A stretch of DNA of 42,098 nucleotides from NCBI GenBank assembly GCA_024636785.1, contig JAGXGK010000048.1, positions 1 to 42,098 on the forward strand, written 5' to 3'. Within the stretch, counting starts at the first letter, position 1. Every line of letters begins with the position of its first letter. The notes below the pieces were generated by a model, which saw only the letters and a list, made by a program, of their open reading frames with translations, had not been told where the DNA came from and ran no database searches. Shown here piece by piece: positions 9,015 through 16,856 of the stretch. The DNA is from Gammaproteobacteria bacterium. GTDB taxonomy: Bacteria > Pseudomonadota > Gammaproteobacteria > SZUA-229. The translations under genes and the position numbers were made by a program.

Positions 9015-9403
9015 CTCATTTCTCGCAATCAGGCTATATTTATAGAAACAAAGATATATGTCTAATATGACGGATATAAGTCATTACTGTGACAATGCAG
9101 TGATACTTGAGTGGGTTTTATGGTGTGAGTTAGAGTTGATGTTTGTTGGATGGTAGCGGCAGGTCGGCAAGCCTTTGCCGACGGAATGAACAAGTCGAGG
9201 TAGAGACAATTTCTCTCTATCCCGGATTTTGGCTGACCTTTAACATGATTGTGATCTCGAACGCATGTGAGAGATCCTGGTAAAACTATTTATCCATTGC
9301 TCAATAGCAATAATTTATTTCCCTGTTATGACAAAAAAAATAATCGATATCCTCATTGAATTTCTGTGGAAGAAAACATGCAGTGGCCGATTAGTGGAAT
9401 GTC
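9015..9403. other. 389-bp intergenic region with a small palindrome and a 24-bp dispersed repeat
   Basis: No gene was found between two minus-strand genes. A perfect 8-bp stem (GTCGGCAA / TTGCCGAC) lies at 9163-9182. Next to it, TGGTAGCGGCA has a match in the opposite sense (TGCCGCTACCA) in the structured repeat near 23.5 kb. A 24-bp sequence at 9257-9280 recurs at 23185-23208 with 22 of 24 identities. The rest is AT-rich and would include the olsF promoter, which I could not place. Confidence 0.6.
9257..9280 (+). repeat. Dispersed 24-bp repeat, copy 1
   Basis: Begins TCGAACGCATGTGAGA and ends TGG. The copy at 23185-23208 is in the same orientation and differs at two positions. It resembles a short phrase that I recall as scattered through intergenic regions of many bacterial genomes, of unknown origin. 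Confidence 0.55.
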
Positions 9404-10771
9404 TTAGCCGCGAATGCTTAGGTTAGGTCTGTCATCTGTCTGTTTATCGGATGCGTCGTAAAAATGCAGCCGTTTAGAAGTGGATTTTTTGGCCTTATAC
9501 ATGGCCTGATCTGCGGCTTCCAGCAAAGCGACAGGTGAGGAAGCGTCCTCGGGGTAGAATGCGATCCCGATGCTGACAGAAATCTGCACAGGCTGTTGCC
9601 CGATATGGAAAGGCATCACGAGTGCATCAATAATGGTCTGAGCCACAAGCTCAACATCCTTGCGTTGCTTAACGCTGGTGAGAATCACGGTAAATTCATC
9701 ACCGCCCATACGGGCAACCGTATCGTCCTCCCGGACACAATGAGTAAGGCGTTTTGCCACGTCAGACAGCAAACGGTCCCCCGCTTCATGGCCGAGCGTA
9801 TCGTTGACCTCCTTGAAGCCGTCAAGATCCATAAAAAGTACGGAAAGGGGCAGGCTACGGCGTTTTGCATGTTTAAGCTCCTGTTCCAGACGATCCAGAA
9901 AAAGACGTCGATTCGGCAGCCCGGTCAGAAGGTCATGGTGGGCGTTGTGCCATATTTTTTCTTCGGCGAGTACCCGCTCGGTAACATCCCGGAAAATGCT
10001 GACAATCGCTTCGGTGTTACCGTACTCGTCCAGCACGGGCGCAAGCAGATACTCGAACCTTTCACCCAGGCCGGAAGCGAAGGTGTGGACAAACTTGCCC
10101 CGGTAGGTGGTCTGGTCAGTCACCACCTTTTCAAGGTTGTGCTGAAAGTCCGGTGCGAACGAAAACCCGAGGTCAAAGGTGGACTTTCCGATGATCGCTC
10201 TGGGATTCAGAGCGAAAAGATCGGCGGTGGCCTGGTTGGCATAAATAAATCGGCCTTCGAGATCCAGTACATAAATTGGATCAGGCGATGCGATCAGAAC
10301 GGCGCCGAACAGCCGGGTTTCCATTTCTTTTGTGGTCGCATAGTGCTCCAGCGATTCCGCGACGGCCTGGTCTATGGCTTCATGGAATCGGGTGAGGTCT
10401 ACAAGCTGCCGGTCACTGATCTTTGGATGAGTTTTAGTCCAGTGTGACACCACGCTCGCACGCAGCGCCCGAAACTCGGAAACGGTCTCATTGACGCTGA
10501 AGCCGCTGGTCTGTCGATCGCTACCGTGCACTTCTGCCCAGGACTCCTCCCCATGCTTCGGCTCACAGCCTTTCGATTTGGCAGCCTGTTCTGATTCACT
10601 CTGCTGTGTATCGAGATCGTCGGCAATTTCCAGCAACATATCCCTGGCGTGGTCGCGCAGCCCGGTCTTGCCCATATGTTTGGCATGAAGGATGGTTTTG
10701 GCAAATGCTTCCCAATCCTGAAGAATCGGCTCTAACTCCGCCCGAATAAAATCTGCGAATCGTGTATTCAT
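9404..10771 (-). CDS. Diguanylate cyclase with RsbRD-like, PAS and GGDEF domains
   Basis: Predicted to make cyclic di-GMP from two GTP. The 455-residue soluble protein has three parts. Residues 1-150 are helical and resemble the RsbRD N-terminal domain (FIRAELEPILQDWEAFAK, then RDHARDMLLEIADDL). A PAS domain spans about 155-270 (SPDPIYVLDLEGRFIYANQA ending FRDVTERVLAE). The GGDEF domain spans about 275-445. The catalytic motif is intact (GGDEF at 356-360), and an RxxD inhibitory site (REDD, 347-350) sits five residues before it, so the enzyme should be active and product-inhibited. No EAL domain follows. The signal sensed by the PAS domain is unknown. It is transcribed alone, with a weak ribosome site. 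Confidence 0.9.
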   Translation of the reverse strand: MNTRFADFIRAELEPILQDWEAFAKTILHAKHMGKTGLRDHARDMLLEIADDLDTQQSESEQAAKSKGCEPKHGEESWAEVHGSDRQTSGFSVNETVSEFRALRASVVSHWTKTHPKISDRQLVDLTRFHEAIDQAVAESLEHYATTKEMETRLFGAVLIASPDPIYVLDLEGRFIYANQATADLFALNPRAIIGKSTFDLGFSFAPDFQHNLEKVVTDQTTYRGKFVHTFASGLGERFEYLLAPVLDEYGNTEAIVSIFRDVTERVLAEEKIWHNAHHDLLTGLPNRRLFLDRLEQELKHAKRRSLPLSVLFMDLDGFKEVNDTLGHEAGDRLLSDVAKRLTHCVREDDTVARMGGDEFTVILTSVKQRKDVELVAQTIIDALVMPFHIGQQPVQISVSIGIAFYPEDASSPVALLEAADQAMYKAKKSTSKRLHFYDASDKQTDDRPNLSIRG

Positions 10772-10982
10772 TTGTAATCATTGGCTCACTATAAGAATTG
10801 AGTAATAGGGTCAGTCTTGTCTTTTGGTACCCTGAAACTACCTGTTAGCCAATTGATAATAAGCCAAAAAGAAATATAAACTACCATGATAAATTGCTGT
10901 AAAAAGGAGTCCGACTCATTTATTTAGTGACCCCAGTGATTCTGTGTTTATCCATAACATTTGTTGCGCTCTTGCTGTACGG

Positions 10983-11081
10983 GTTTCTTTCTTTTTCGAA
11001 AAAAAGAAAGAAACGTCAATGTTCGCGAACCCGCTAGTCATAATGTTATGACTTATCAAGAAGATTAATAATTGCGCAAAT
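10983..11081 (-). repeat. Dispersed repeat element, copy A (58-bp core plus hairpin)
   Basis: On the minus strand a 58-bp core (11081 down to 11024) begins ATTTGCGCAATTATTAAT, contains TGATAAGTCATAACAT and ends GGGTTCGCG. It matches 50 of 58 positions of copy B at 23274-23331, without gaps. Nine bases later comes a perfect 14-bp hairpin, arms 10983-10996 and 11001-11014 with a CGAA loop. Copy B has a hairpin in the same place. The 91-codon open frame on this strand (10916-11191) is only the translated repeat. It occupies most of the 483-bp gap between the cyclase and oxyR, where I see nothing else firm. Confidence 0.75.
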
Positions 11082-11254
11082 GTGTTCAGCGTATACATTC
11101 CCGGGCATGAATCCAATAACCACCATAAATACGAAAACAGCAAGAAGACAATCTGGTGCAATGCTCTGCACCCACAAAATAATTCCCTCATCTATTGATA
11201 TAAAAAACCATCCATTTATACTCAATCAATCGTTATTGCCAATGATGCATCGCC

Positions 11255-12187
11255 ATGAATCTACGTGATCTTAAATACCTGATTGCTATCGCCGAGACCG
11301 GCCATTTTGGTAAGGCGGCGGAGCGCTGTTTCGTCAGCCAGCCGACGCTGAGCGGGCAGATCAAAAAACTGGAGGACGAGCTGGGTGTGGCGCTGTTCGA
11401 GCGCACTAATCGTTCGGTGGCGATCACGCCGATGGGTGAGGCGATTTTGCAGCACGCGCACCGCATCATGGAGCAGGTGGACAGCATTCAGCAGATGGCA
11501 CGTTCGCATAGTGATCCGCTGGCGGGGCCGTTGCGGCTGGGGGCGATTCCGACTATCAGCTCTTATTTAATGCCACTGATTTTGTTGCCGTTGAAAAGTC
11601 AGTATCCGCAGATGCGGCTGGTGCTGTCGGAGGAGATGACCGATACCCTGCTGGCGCGGCTGCATAACCATGAAATTGATGCGGCGCTGTTGGCAACGCC
11701 GGTGGAGGATGCGGACTTGCAGGCGATTCCGCTCTATGACGAGCCATTCTGGCTGGCTTGTGCGCAGGGCAGTGAGCTTGAAGCGAAGGCCAGCATCAGC
11801 CGGCGTGACCTTGAGCGGATTGATCTGTTGCTGTTGTCCGATGGCCACTGCCTGGCCGAGCAGGCGATGCATATCTGCCGTTTGCGCAGTCGTGATAATC
11901 AGGGTGAGATGGCGGATCTGCGCGCGGCCAGTCTGGAAACACTGTTGCAGCTGGTGGCGGCGGGCATGGGTTCGACGCTGGTGCCGGCGTTGGCGCTGCG
12001 CGGGTCATGGGGGGCTGGTAGTGAGATTGCGATTCGCAAGCTGGATATGGCCGATGCCTATCGCCGTGTGGTGATGGTGTTCCGCAAGAGTTTTCCCCGC
12101 CGTGAGGCCATCGAGATGCTGGTGAAGGTTATTCAGGCGCAGTTACCCGATAGCGTCAAAAAACGCTCGCTCAAAAAAATCCGTTAG
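11255..12187 (+). CDS. oxyR: Hydrogen peroxide-responsive transcriptional activator OxyR
   Basis: LysR-family regulator of 310 residues. The N-terminal winged helix-turn-helix (residues 1-60, LRDLKYLIAIAETGHFGKAA then SQPTLSGQIKKLE) binds DNA. The effector domain holds the two cysteines that form the peroxide-sensing disulfide, exactly at C199 and C208 in DGHCLAEQAMHIC, the E. coli numbering. This separates it from other LysR proteins. It is followed on the same strand by the Prx5-Grx peroxidase and a disulfide reductase, typical OxyR targets. The ATG at 11255 begins the usual MNLRDLKYL N-terminus; no strong ribosome site is visible. Confidence 0.95.
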   Translation: MNLRDLKYLIAIAETGHFGKAAERCFVSQPTLSGQIKKLEDELGVALFERTNRSVAITPMGEAILQHAHRIMEQVDSIQQMARSHSDPLAGPLRLGAIPTISSYLMPLILLPLKSQYPQMRLVLSEEMTDTLLARLHNHEIDAALLATPVEDADLQAIPLYDEPFWLACAQGSELEAKASISRRDLERIDLLLLSDGHCLAEQAMHICRLRSRDNQGEMADLRAASLETLLQLVAAGMGSTLVPALALRGSWGAGSEIAIRKLDMADAYRRVVMVFRKSFPRREAIEMLVKVIQAQLPDSVKKRSLKKIR

Positions 12188-12224
12188 AGCATGCTGCTCG
12201 CTGGTTCTTCCGGCATTTTTAATT

Positions 12225-12261
12225 ATCGTCAAAGCCTATCGTATTAATCAAAACAAACGAT
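12225..12261 (+). promoter_or_regulatory. Candidate OxyR operator upstream of the fusion peroxidase gene
   Basis: Four tetranucleotides, ATCG, CTAT, ATCA and CGAT, are separated by exactly seven bases each. This is the ATAG-N7-CTAT-N7-ATAG-N7-CTAT layout of OxyR sites, with 12 of 16 core positions matching. The site ends just upstream of where a -35 box would sit (12262-12267) for the candidate -10 CATAAT at 12285-12290. OxyR-activated promoters show this geometry. It lies between the oxyR stop and the peroxidase start. Confidence 0.55.
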
Positions 12262-12363
12262 TTTAATAATGGTTGGCTGACGCGCATAATGCTTCCCATG
12301 CTGAAGATTAATTCAGTGGCCATGTCGACAGGCGTGGCTCTTAGACAACAATCGGAGATTATT

Positions 12364-13110
12364 ATGTTAGAAAATCGTGAACAGAAAAATGTACCCGCAG
12401 TCACTTTCCACACCCGTCGTGACCACGAATGGGTGGATGTGACTACAGATGATGTTTTTAAGGGCAAAACCGTGGTGGTATTTTCATTACCCGGCGCATT
12501 TACCCCGACCTGCTCATCCACGCATCTGCCGCGCTACAACCAGTTGGCGCCGGTGTTTAAAGCCAATGGTGTCGATGAGGTGGTCTGCGTATCGGTGAAC
12601 GATGCGTTCGTGATGAACGAATGGCGCAACGAACAGAAGGCGAACAATGTGACCTTCCTGCCCGATGGCAACGGAGAGTTCTCCCGCGGCATGGGCATGC
12701 TGGTGGCGAAAAATGACCTGGGTTTTGGTGACCGCTCATGGCGCTATTCGATGCTGGTGAAAGATGGCGTGGTCGAGAAGATGTTCATCGAACCGGATTT
12801 ACCCGGCGACCCGTTTGAAGTTTCCGATGCCGATACCATGCTGGCTTATGTAGCACCCGAGGCGACAGTGCCGGCGGATGTCGCCATTTTCACCCGCGAA
12901 GGTTGCGAGTTTTGTGTACGCGCCAAAGGCATGTTGCGCGATGCCGGTATCGATTTTCAGGAGATGGTGCTGAACCGTGATTACACCGAGGCCACCTTGC
13001 GCGCCGTATCAGGCAAGGCAACCGTGCCACAGGTGTTCATTAACGGTGAATGCATCGGCGGTTCCGAAGAGCTGGAAGCTTATATGAAACAGATTAATCA
13101 GGCGGCATAA
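12364..13110 (+). CDS. Peroxiredoxin 5-glutaredoxin fusion thiol peroxidase (PGdx / GarA type)
   Basis: Reduces hydrogen peroxide and organic peroxides using glutathione or glutathione amide delivered through its own glutaredoxin domain. The 248-residue protein has a Prx5 domain (residues 1-165) with peroxidatic C50 in [15 protein letters not shown], and a glutaredoxin domain (172-245) with the CxxC pair C181/C184 in GCEFC and the [14 protein letters not shown] glutathione-binding loop. The frame opens upstream at 12289, but the ATG at 12364 is preferred: CGGAG precedes it and the Prx5 fold starts there. It lies downstream of oxyR and a candidate OxyR site. In Chromatium gracile a protein of this type (garA) is paired with glutathione amide reductase (garB), as here. 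Confidence 0.9.
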   Translation: MLENREQKNVPAVTFHTRRDHEWVDVTTDDVFKGKTVVVFSLPGAFTPTCSSTHLPRYNQLAPVFKANGVDEVVCVSVNDAFVMNEWRNEQKANNVTFLPDGNGEFSRGMGMLVAKNDLGFGDRSWRYSMLVKDGVVEKMFIEPDLPGDPFEVSDADTMLAYVAPEATVPADVAIFTREGCEFCVRAKGMLRDAGIDFQEMVLNRDYTEATLRAVSGKATVPQVFINGECIGGSEELEAYMKQINQAA

Positions 13111-13117
13111 CGACCCC

Positions 13118-13140
13118 GGCTCTGCTGTAACGGCAGAGCC
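13118..13140 (+). terminator. Stem-loop directly after the fusion peroxidase gene
   Basis: A perfect GGCTCTGC / GCAGAGCC stem with a 7-nt loop starts 8 bp after the stop codon. There is no U-tract, so it may stabilise the mRNA end or only weakly terminate, leaving some read-through to the reductase gene 200 bp downstream. Confidence 0.5.
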
Positions 13141-13182
13141 AATTCATACCAGGAGTCTGTTGGATTCATTGGCTGCGGAAGT

Positions 13183-13262
13183 GGGTGAGCGGCCCAAATC
13201 TCCCCGATTTTTCGTTGCGTAGAATAACTATGCGCCTCAAAATCGGAGAAATTTGTGCTCAC
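13183..13262. repeat. Imperfect 80-bp palindrome between peroxidase and reductase genes
   Basis: Outer arms GTGAGC (13185-13190) and GCTCAC (13257-13262) enclose longer arms at 13196-13212 and 13239-13254 that share the GATTTT / AAAATC core and flanking CTCC / GGAG. The loop has its own near-palindrome (GCGTAG / CTATGC). This could fold as a long RNA hairpin in a polycistronic transcript or be a mobile-repeat remnant. I see no protein-coding evidence here. Confidence 0.6.
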
Positions 13263-13339
13263 TCTCCCACTCCCTCGCTTCAATCCCCCTAAACCCGACA
13301 GACTCCCAGGCATGAATCAAATATTGAGGAGATGTAGAG

Positions 13340-14755
13340 ATGAGCAGGCATTATGATTTAATCGCCATTGGCGGCGGCAGCGGCGGCATTGCTGCGGCTG
13401 AGGCGGCGGCGAAACTGGGCAAAAAAGTCGCCATTATTGAAGGTGCGCGTCTGGGCGGAACCTGTGTGAATAACGGCTGCGTGCCGAAAAAAATAATGTG
13501 GTATGCGGCCAATCTTGCACACGCAGTGGCTGACGCCGGCAGCTTCGGTATTGATGTGCAGCGTGGAGACACCGACTGGCACAAACTGATCAGCGGTCGC
13601 GAAAAATATATCAGCGATATCAATCAGTACTGGGATCGCTATGTGCAAAAAACCAACATCGAGCACATTACTGGCTACGCGAATTTTGTCGACGCGCACA
13701 GTGTGAAAGTTGACGGCGTGATTTACAGCGCTGAACATATTGTTATCGCCACCGGCGGTCGGCCTATAGTTCCGCCTGTACCCGGTGCTGAACTCGGCAT
13801 TACTTCGGATGGCTTTTTTGAGTTGCAGCAGCAGCCCAAAAATGTCGCGGTAGTTGGCGGCGGTTATATCGCAGTGGAACTCGGCGGGGTGTTGAATGCG
13901 CTGGGTTCGGCGGTGATTATGTTCGCGCTGGAAGATTGCATCATGGAAAACTTCGATACCATGATCAGCGAAGTATTGAGCCAGGAGATGCAGGCGCAGG
14001 GTATTAAAATTAATACCGGCTGTGAGGTATCTGGCTTAACAGAAGACGAAAGTGGCATTACCGTCATGACTAAAGAGGGGCACAGCGTCAGCGGTTTCGA
14101 TGCGGTGATCTGGGCAGTAGGTCGCACACCCAATACGCGCCAGTTAAATTTAGAGGCGGCAGGGGTGGCCATGCAGAGCAACGGCATGGTGCCGGTCGAT
14201 GATTATCAGAACGCCAATGTCACTGGCATTTATGCTGTTGGTGATGTTACCGCTCGGATGCCATTAACACCTGTGGCGATTGCCGCAGGGCGCAAGCTGG
14301 CGGAGCGGATTTTCAATCCGGCTTATCAGGGTAAACAGGGTGGCCCTAAAGTGGATTATGAAAATATTCCCAGCGTGGTGTTTTCGCATCCACCCATCGG
14401 CACCATTGGTTTGCAGGAGCAGGAAGCGCGCGCACGCTATGAAAAAGTTAGCGTATATAAAACCGAATTCACGCCGATGCGTTATGCCTTGGCCGAACAC
14501 GGCAGCCGCACCGCCATGAAACTGATCTGCGCCGGCGAGGAGGAAAAGGTCGTGGGCATCCACATCATTGGCGATAACGCCGACGAGATGTTGCAGGGTT
14601 TTTCGGTGGCAGTAAAAATGGGCGCAACCAAGGCTGATTTTGACGGCACCGTCGCCATTCATCCCACCAGTTCAGAAGAACTGGTGACGTTGAAAATCGC
14701 CGACCGTGAAGTACATGATGTGGATGCGGGTAATGAGTGGAAGCAGGTTTGTTGA
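13340..14755 (+). CDS. gor: Glutathione reductase family, probably an NADH-linked glutathione amide reductase (GarB type)
   Basis: FAD disulfide oxidoreductase of 471 residues, collinear with E. coli Gor. FAD motif GGGSGG is at 11-16, redox cysteines are C42 and C47 ([11 protein letters not shown]), the second Rossmann motif is [11 protein letters not shown] (173-183), and the catalytic His-Glu motif is HPTSSEE near the C-terminus. Two sets of changes stand out. At the NADPH 2'-phosphate site, the E. coli segment with R198, K199, H200 and R204 is replaced by L197, E198, D199 and E203. At the substrate site, the conserved arginine (E. coli R22) is A22, next to E21. Both fit the NADH-using glutathione amide reductase of purple sulfur bacteria. 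ATG at 13340 has AGGAGATG upstream. Its exact thiol substrate is inferred, not shown. Confidence 0.88.
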   Translation: MSRHYDLIAIGGGSGGIAAAEAAAKLGKKVAIIEGARLGGTCVNNGCVPKKIMWYAANLAHAVADAGSFGIDVQRGDTDWHKLISGREKYISDINQYWDRYVQKTNIEHITGYANFVDAHSVKVDGVIYSAEHIVIATGGRPIVPPVPGAELGITSDGFFELQQQPKNVAVVGGGYIAVELGGVLNALGSAVIMFALEDCIMENFDTMISEVLSQEMQAQGIKINTGCEVSGLTEDESGITVMTKEGHSVSGFDAVIWAVGRTPNTRQLNLEAAGVAMQSNGMVPVDDYQNANVTGIYAVGDVTARMPLTPVAIAAGRKLAERIFNPAYQGKQGGPKVDYENIPSVVFSHPPIGTIGLQEQEARARYEKVSVYKTEFTPMRYALAEHGSRTAMKLICAGEEEKVVGIHIIGDNADEMLQGFSVAVKMGATKADFDGTVAIHPTSSEELVTLKIADREVHDVDAGNEWKQVC

Positions 14756-14759
14756 AAAG

Positions 14760-14875
14760 GATAGTTGGCAGTAGGCAGTTTGCAGTTGGTAGTTAAAATC
14801 TTTAACAAAAAGTATGTTTTGTTCTTCTCTGCGTTCTCTGCGGTGAAAAGCCTTAACTGCCAACTAATGACTATC
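14760..14875. repeat. Imperfect inverted repeat between the reductase gene and the DUF3330-type gene
   Basis: Arms at 14760-14780 and 14855-14875 match at 16 of 21 positions when one is reversed. The left arm also contains tandem variants of a GGCAGT unit. The spacer holds TCTCTGCGTTCTCTGCGGTG, a phrase seen in dispersed bacterial repeats. The right arm overlaps the last codons and stop of the small minus-strand gene, and the left arm begins 4 bp after the reductase stop. Confidence 0.6.
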
Positions 14876-15031
14876 TTTTTCCTTGCACCATTTGTCATAA
14901 CAGTCCATGCCGCAGAAATGCAGCATGTAGTCATCGGCTTCGACATTCTTGGCTTCTGATCGGGGTATTTCCTTGAGGCAGACTTCGCAGGGCACGGTTT
15001 CGTGTTCGGTGGGTTTGTTTTTGTCGCTCAT
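14864..15031 (-). CDS. DUF3330-type four-cysteine microprotein
   Basis: A 55-residue protein. Cysteines form two close pairs: CEVC (C15, C18) and, after about 20 residues, FCGMDC (C40, C44), followed by YDKWC with one more cysteine. The spacing suggests a treble-clef, TRASH- or YHS-like metal-binding fold, and the text CEVCLKEIPRSEA plus HFCGMDCYDKW matches my memory of the DUF3330 family. The start ATG at 15031 has an AAAGG purine tract about 10 bases upstream. It is on the opposite strand to the flanking reductase and dioxygenase. Its role is unknown; a zinc or copper site and a link to thiol chemistry are guesses from context. Confidence 0.72.
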   Translation of the reverse strand: MSDKNKPTEHETVPCEVCLKEIPRSEAKNVEADDYMLHFCGMDCYDKWCKEKDSH

Positions 15032-15546
15032 AACAATAAACCTTTCAATGTAGGTGGGTATGCAGGCACAGGCCTGAATGGTTCTAAGTTAAGCTGCTTT
15101 AGCGTGAAATGCAAATGCAGCAATAAGCCCTCGGCAGCAGGACGGGGTGTGGTGCCTGAGGCAATGGCCTGGCATCAATGGGGCAGGGTTGATGCCGCGT
15201 TGGCGCACAGGCGTTCATTTTTATTGGCTGAATGTGGGCATCCGGCGTGACGGTAAATACAGACCGGAATATAAAGAGGAGGGTGAACTTATAGTGTATT
15301 GCCTCATGCGGTGAGCCCGCTGTTTAGCAAAACATCAATACTAATGGCCGAATGAACTTGTTAAGCTGAGTGCTGACCGATATTGTCTATGCACCGCTGG
15401 TAGCGGAACAGTTCCGCAGGCATAAACAGGTTTGTGGCGCATGACTGCTTCATATTAGTTATGATTTTTTTAAAGGTCATGATAAATACATAGATGCATA
15501 AATAAACAGCACCGCACTGCCGATTTTAATTCAACAGGAGACACTC
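15032..15546. other. 515-bp intergenic region before the persulfide dioxygenase gene
   Basis: I find no gene. A perfect 8-bp stem (GGCATCAA / TTGATGCC, 10-nt loop) lies at 15171-15196. The 3' half is AT-rich (for example around 15461-15490) and likely carries the dioxygenase promoter, but no clear -35/-10 pair could be picked. A short open frame at 15002-15250 has no ribosome site or protein-like composition. Confidence 0.5.
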
Positions 15547-16299
15547 ATGATATTTCAGCAATTGTTTGAACCCGATTCCAGCACCTACACCTACCTGCTG
15601 GCCTGCCCGCAAACCGGACAGGCGCTGCTGATCGACCCGGTGCTGGACACGTTGCAACGCGACCTTGATCGGCTCCAGCAGCTGGATCTCAAACTCATGT
15701 ATACGCTGGATACTCATCATCATGCCGATCACCTGACCAGTGCGCGCTTGTTGCGCGAACGCACCGGCTGCAAGGTGGCGTATCCGGCGATCGAAAAACC
15801 GGAGTGTGCCGATATTGGCGTCAAGGAGGGTGAGCCATTCAAGATGGGTTCGGTTGAACTTCAGCCATTATTCACCCCCGGCCACACCTCGCATCACCAC
15901 GCCTATCTGCTGGATGACGGCACGCAGAAAAGAGTGTTCAGTGGCGATGCCCTGCTGATAGAAGCCTGCGGACGAACCGATTTTCAGTCAGGCGATGCCG
16001 CGACCCTCTACCGGAGCATTCATGAAAAACTTTTCAGCCTGCCTGACGAAACGCTGATCTACCCCGGCCACGATTATGAAGGCCGTTTCATCACCAGCGT
16101 TGCGCAGGAGAAGGTGCGTAACCCCCGCCTTGGCGGTGATAAAAGTCTGGAGGAATTTGTCGCCATCATGAACGGCCTCGACCTGCCGTACCCGCGCAAG
16201 ATCGACTTTGCCGTACCCGGTAACGAAATGTGCGGACAGTGCCCGGATAATGTTCCCGAACAATATCGAGGCCCCTGTGATCTGCATGAGCAGGGTTAG
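15547..16299 (+). CDS. ETHE1-type persulfide dioxygenase (metallo-beta-lactamase fold)
   Basis: Oxidises glutathione persulfide (or a related thiol persulfide) to sulfite with O2, using one iron. The 250-residue protein has the metal motif THHHADH at residues 56-62, TPGH (H114), SGDAL (D135) and PGHDY (H176). H57, H114 and D135 correspond to the three iron ligands of human ETHE1. The segment GRTDFQSGD is characteristic of ETHE1 and separates it from glyoxalase II. The C-terminus has CGQC and a further Cys (PCDLH), an extension common in bacterial members. An AGGAG site (15536-15540) sits 6 bp before the ATG. Its place next to the thiol peroxidase and reductase suggests that they share one thiol pool. 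Confidence 0.9.
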   Translation: MIFQQLFEPDSSTYTYLLACPQTGQALLIDPVLDTLQRDLDRLQQLDLKLMYTLDTHHHADHLTSARLLRERTGCKVAYPAIEKPECADIGVKEGEPFKMGSVELQPLFTPGHTSHHHAYLLDDGTQKRVFSGDALLIEACGRTDFQSGDAATLYRSIHEKLFSLPDETLIYPGHDYEGRFITSVAQEKVRNPRLGGDKSLEEFVAIMNGLDLPYPRKIDFAVPGNEMCGQCPDNVPEQYRGPCDLHEQG

Positions 16300-16317
16300 G
16301 CCGGGTAGACTAAGCCG

Positions 16318-16342
16318 GTAGCGTGTATAGATTACGCGCTAC
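16318..16342. terminator. Hairpin between convergent genes
   Basis: A 9-bp stem with one G-U pair (GTAGCGTGT / ACGCGCTAC) and a 7-nt loop lies between the stops of the dioxygenase gene and the minus-strand gene at 16368. Its position suggests a shared, bidirectional terminator, though U-runs are poor on both sides. Confidence 0.45.
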
Positions 16343-16367
16343 ATTAGTTGTGTTTGTCCGGGTCGCG

Positions 16368-16856
16368 CTAATTCAGACCGGTGTAAATAATATTTACGCT
16401 GGTTTTTATTTCCTGGGTAAAAAATCCCGCGCGTGACATAGTCAGGGAGAGTTCAACGCCCTTGTCATTGGGCCAGGTCACTATTTTTGCCATACTGTCA
16501 TCAGACAGGGTGATGTGCTCGCCAAATTGCCGGTCGAGATTATGGAGCAATTCGTTGTAGTCATTGACCTGAAATTCAACAGCGACACTATTCAGTCTCT
16601 GTGCGGGATCGAAGCCGAAGGTGATGAAGGCATTGCGTTTGCGTTCGACATTGAACAGCGGGCGGCCGTCTCTGACTACATACAAAACGACCTCCTTGTA
16701 GGCTTCACGTTTGCCGGCGGGGAAGACCGCTTTGACCTCTTCCATGGAGTTACCCCAGCGGGTATCGAAGACGCCGTGTTCATACAACTGGGCAATCTCG
16801 CCGGAAAATACCGACTGAGAGATAAAGAAAAGACCGCATAATAAAAGCCTGCGCAT
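16368..16856 (-). CDS. Exported protein of unknown function
   Basis: I do not recognise the family. About 162 residues: an N-terminal signal peptide (MRRLLLCGLFFISQSVFSGE, probable cleavage after FSG), then a soluble domain with HGVFDTRWGNSMEEVKAVFP, alternating strands (EVVLYVVRDGRPLFNV, FITFGFDPAQRLNSVAVEF) and a C-terminal strand. The pattern suggests a small periplasmic alpha/beta domain. An ATG five codons upstream (16871) is possible, but the one at 16856 has GAGGT at a good distance and starts the signal peptide. It is followed by no co-oriented gene within 200 bp except the NlpC/P60 gene further upstream on the same strand. Confidence 0.65.
   Translation of the reverse strand: MRRLLLCGLFFISQSVFSGEIAQLYEHGVFDTRWGNSMEEVKAVFPAGKREAYKEVVLYVVRDGRPLFNVERKRNAFITFGFDPAQRLNSVAVEFQVNDYNELLHNLDRQFGEHITLSDDSMAKIVTWPNDKGVELSLTMSRAGFFTQEIKTSVNIIYTGLN

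Noticed and set aside
9596-10447. Open frame of 283 codons antisense to the PAS-GGDEF gene
   Set aside because: Overlaps a well-supported gene throughout and shows no domain.
10916-11191. Small open frame on the minus strand, similar to one at 23257-23526
   Set aside because: The shared peptide (QLL-FLISHN, SGFA) is just the translation of the 58-bp repeat core; neither frame has other coding evidence.
13098-13313. Minus-strand frame of 71 codons between peroxidase and reductase genes
   Set aside because: Lies across the terminator-like hairpin and the palindrome; no protein-like pattern.
14659-14946. Minus-strand frame of 95 codons overlapping the reductase end
   Set aside because: Different frame from the four-cysteine gene and reads through the dispersed repeat; the real small gene is 14864-15031.
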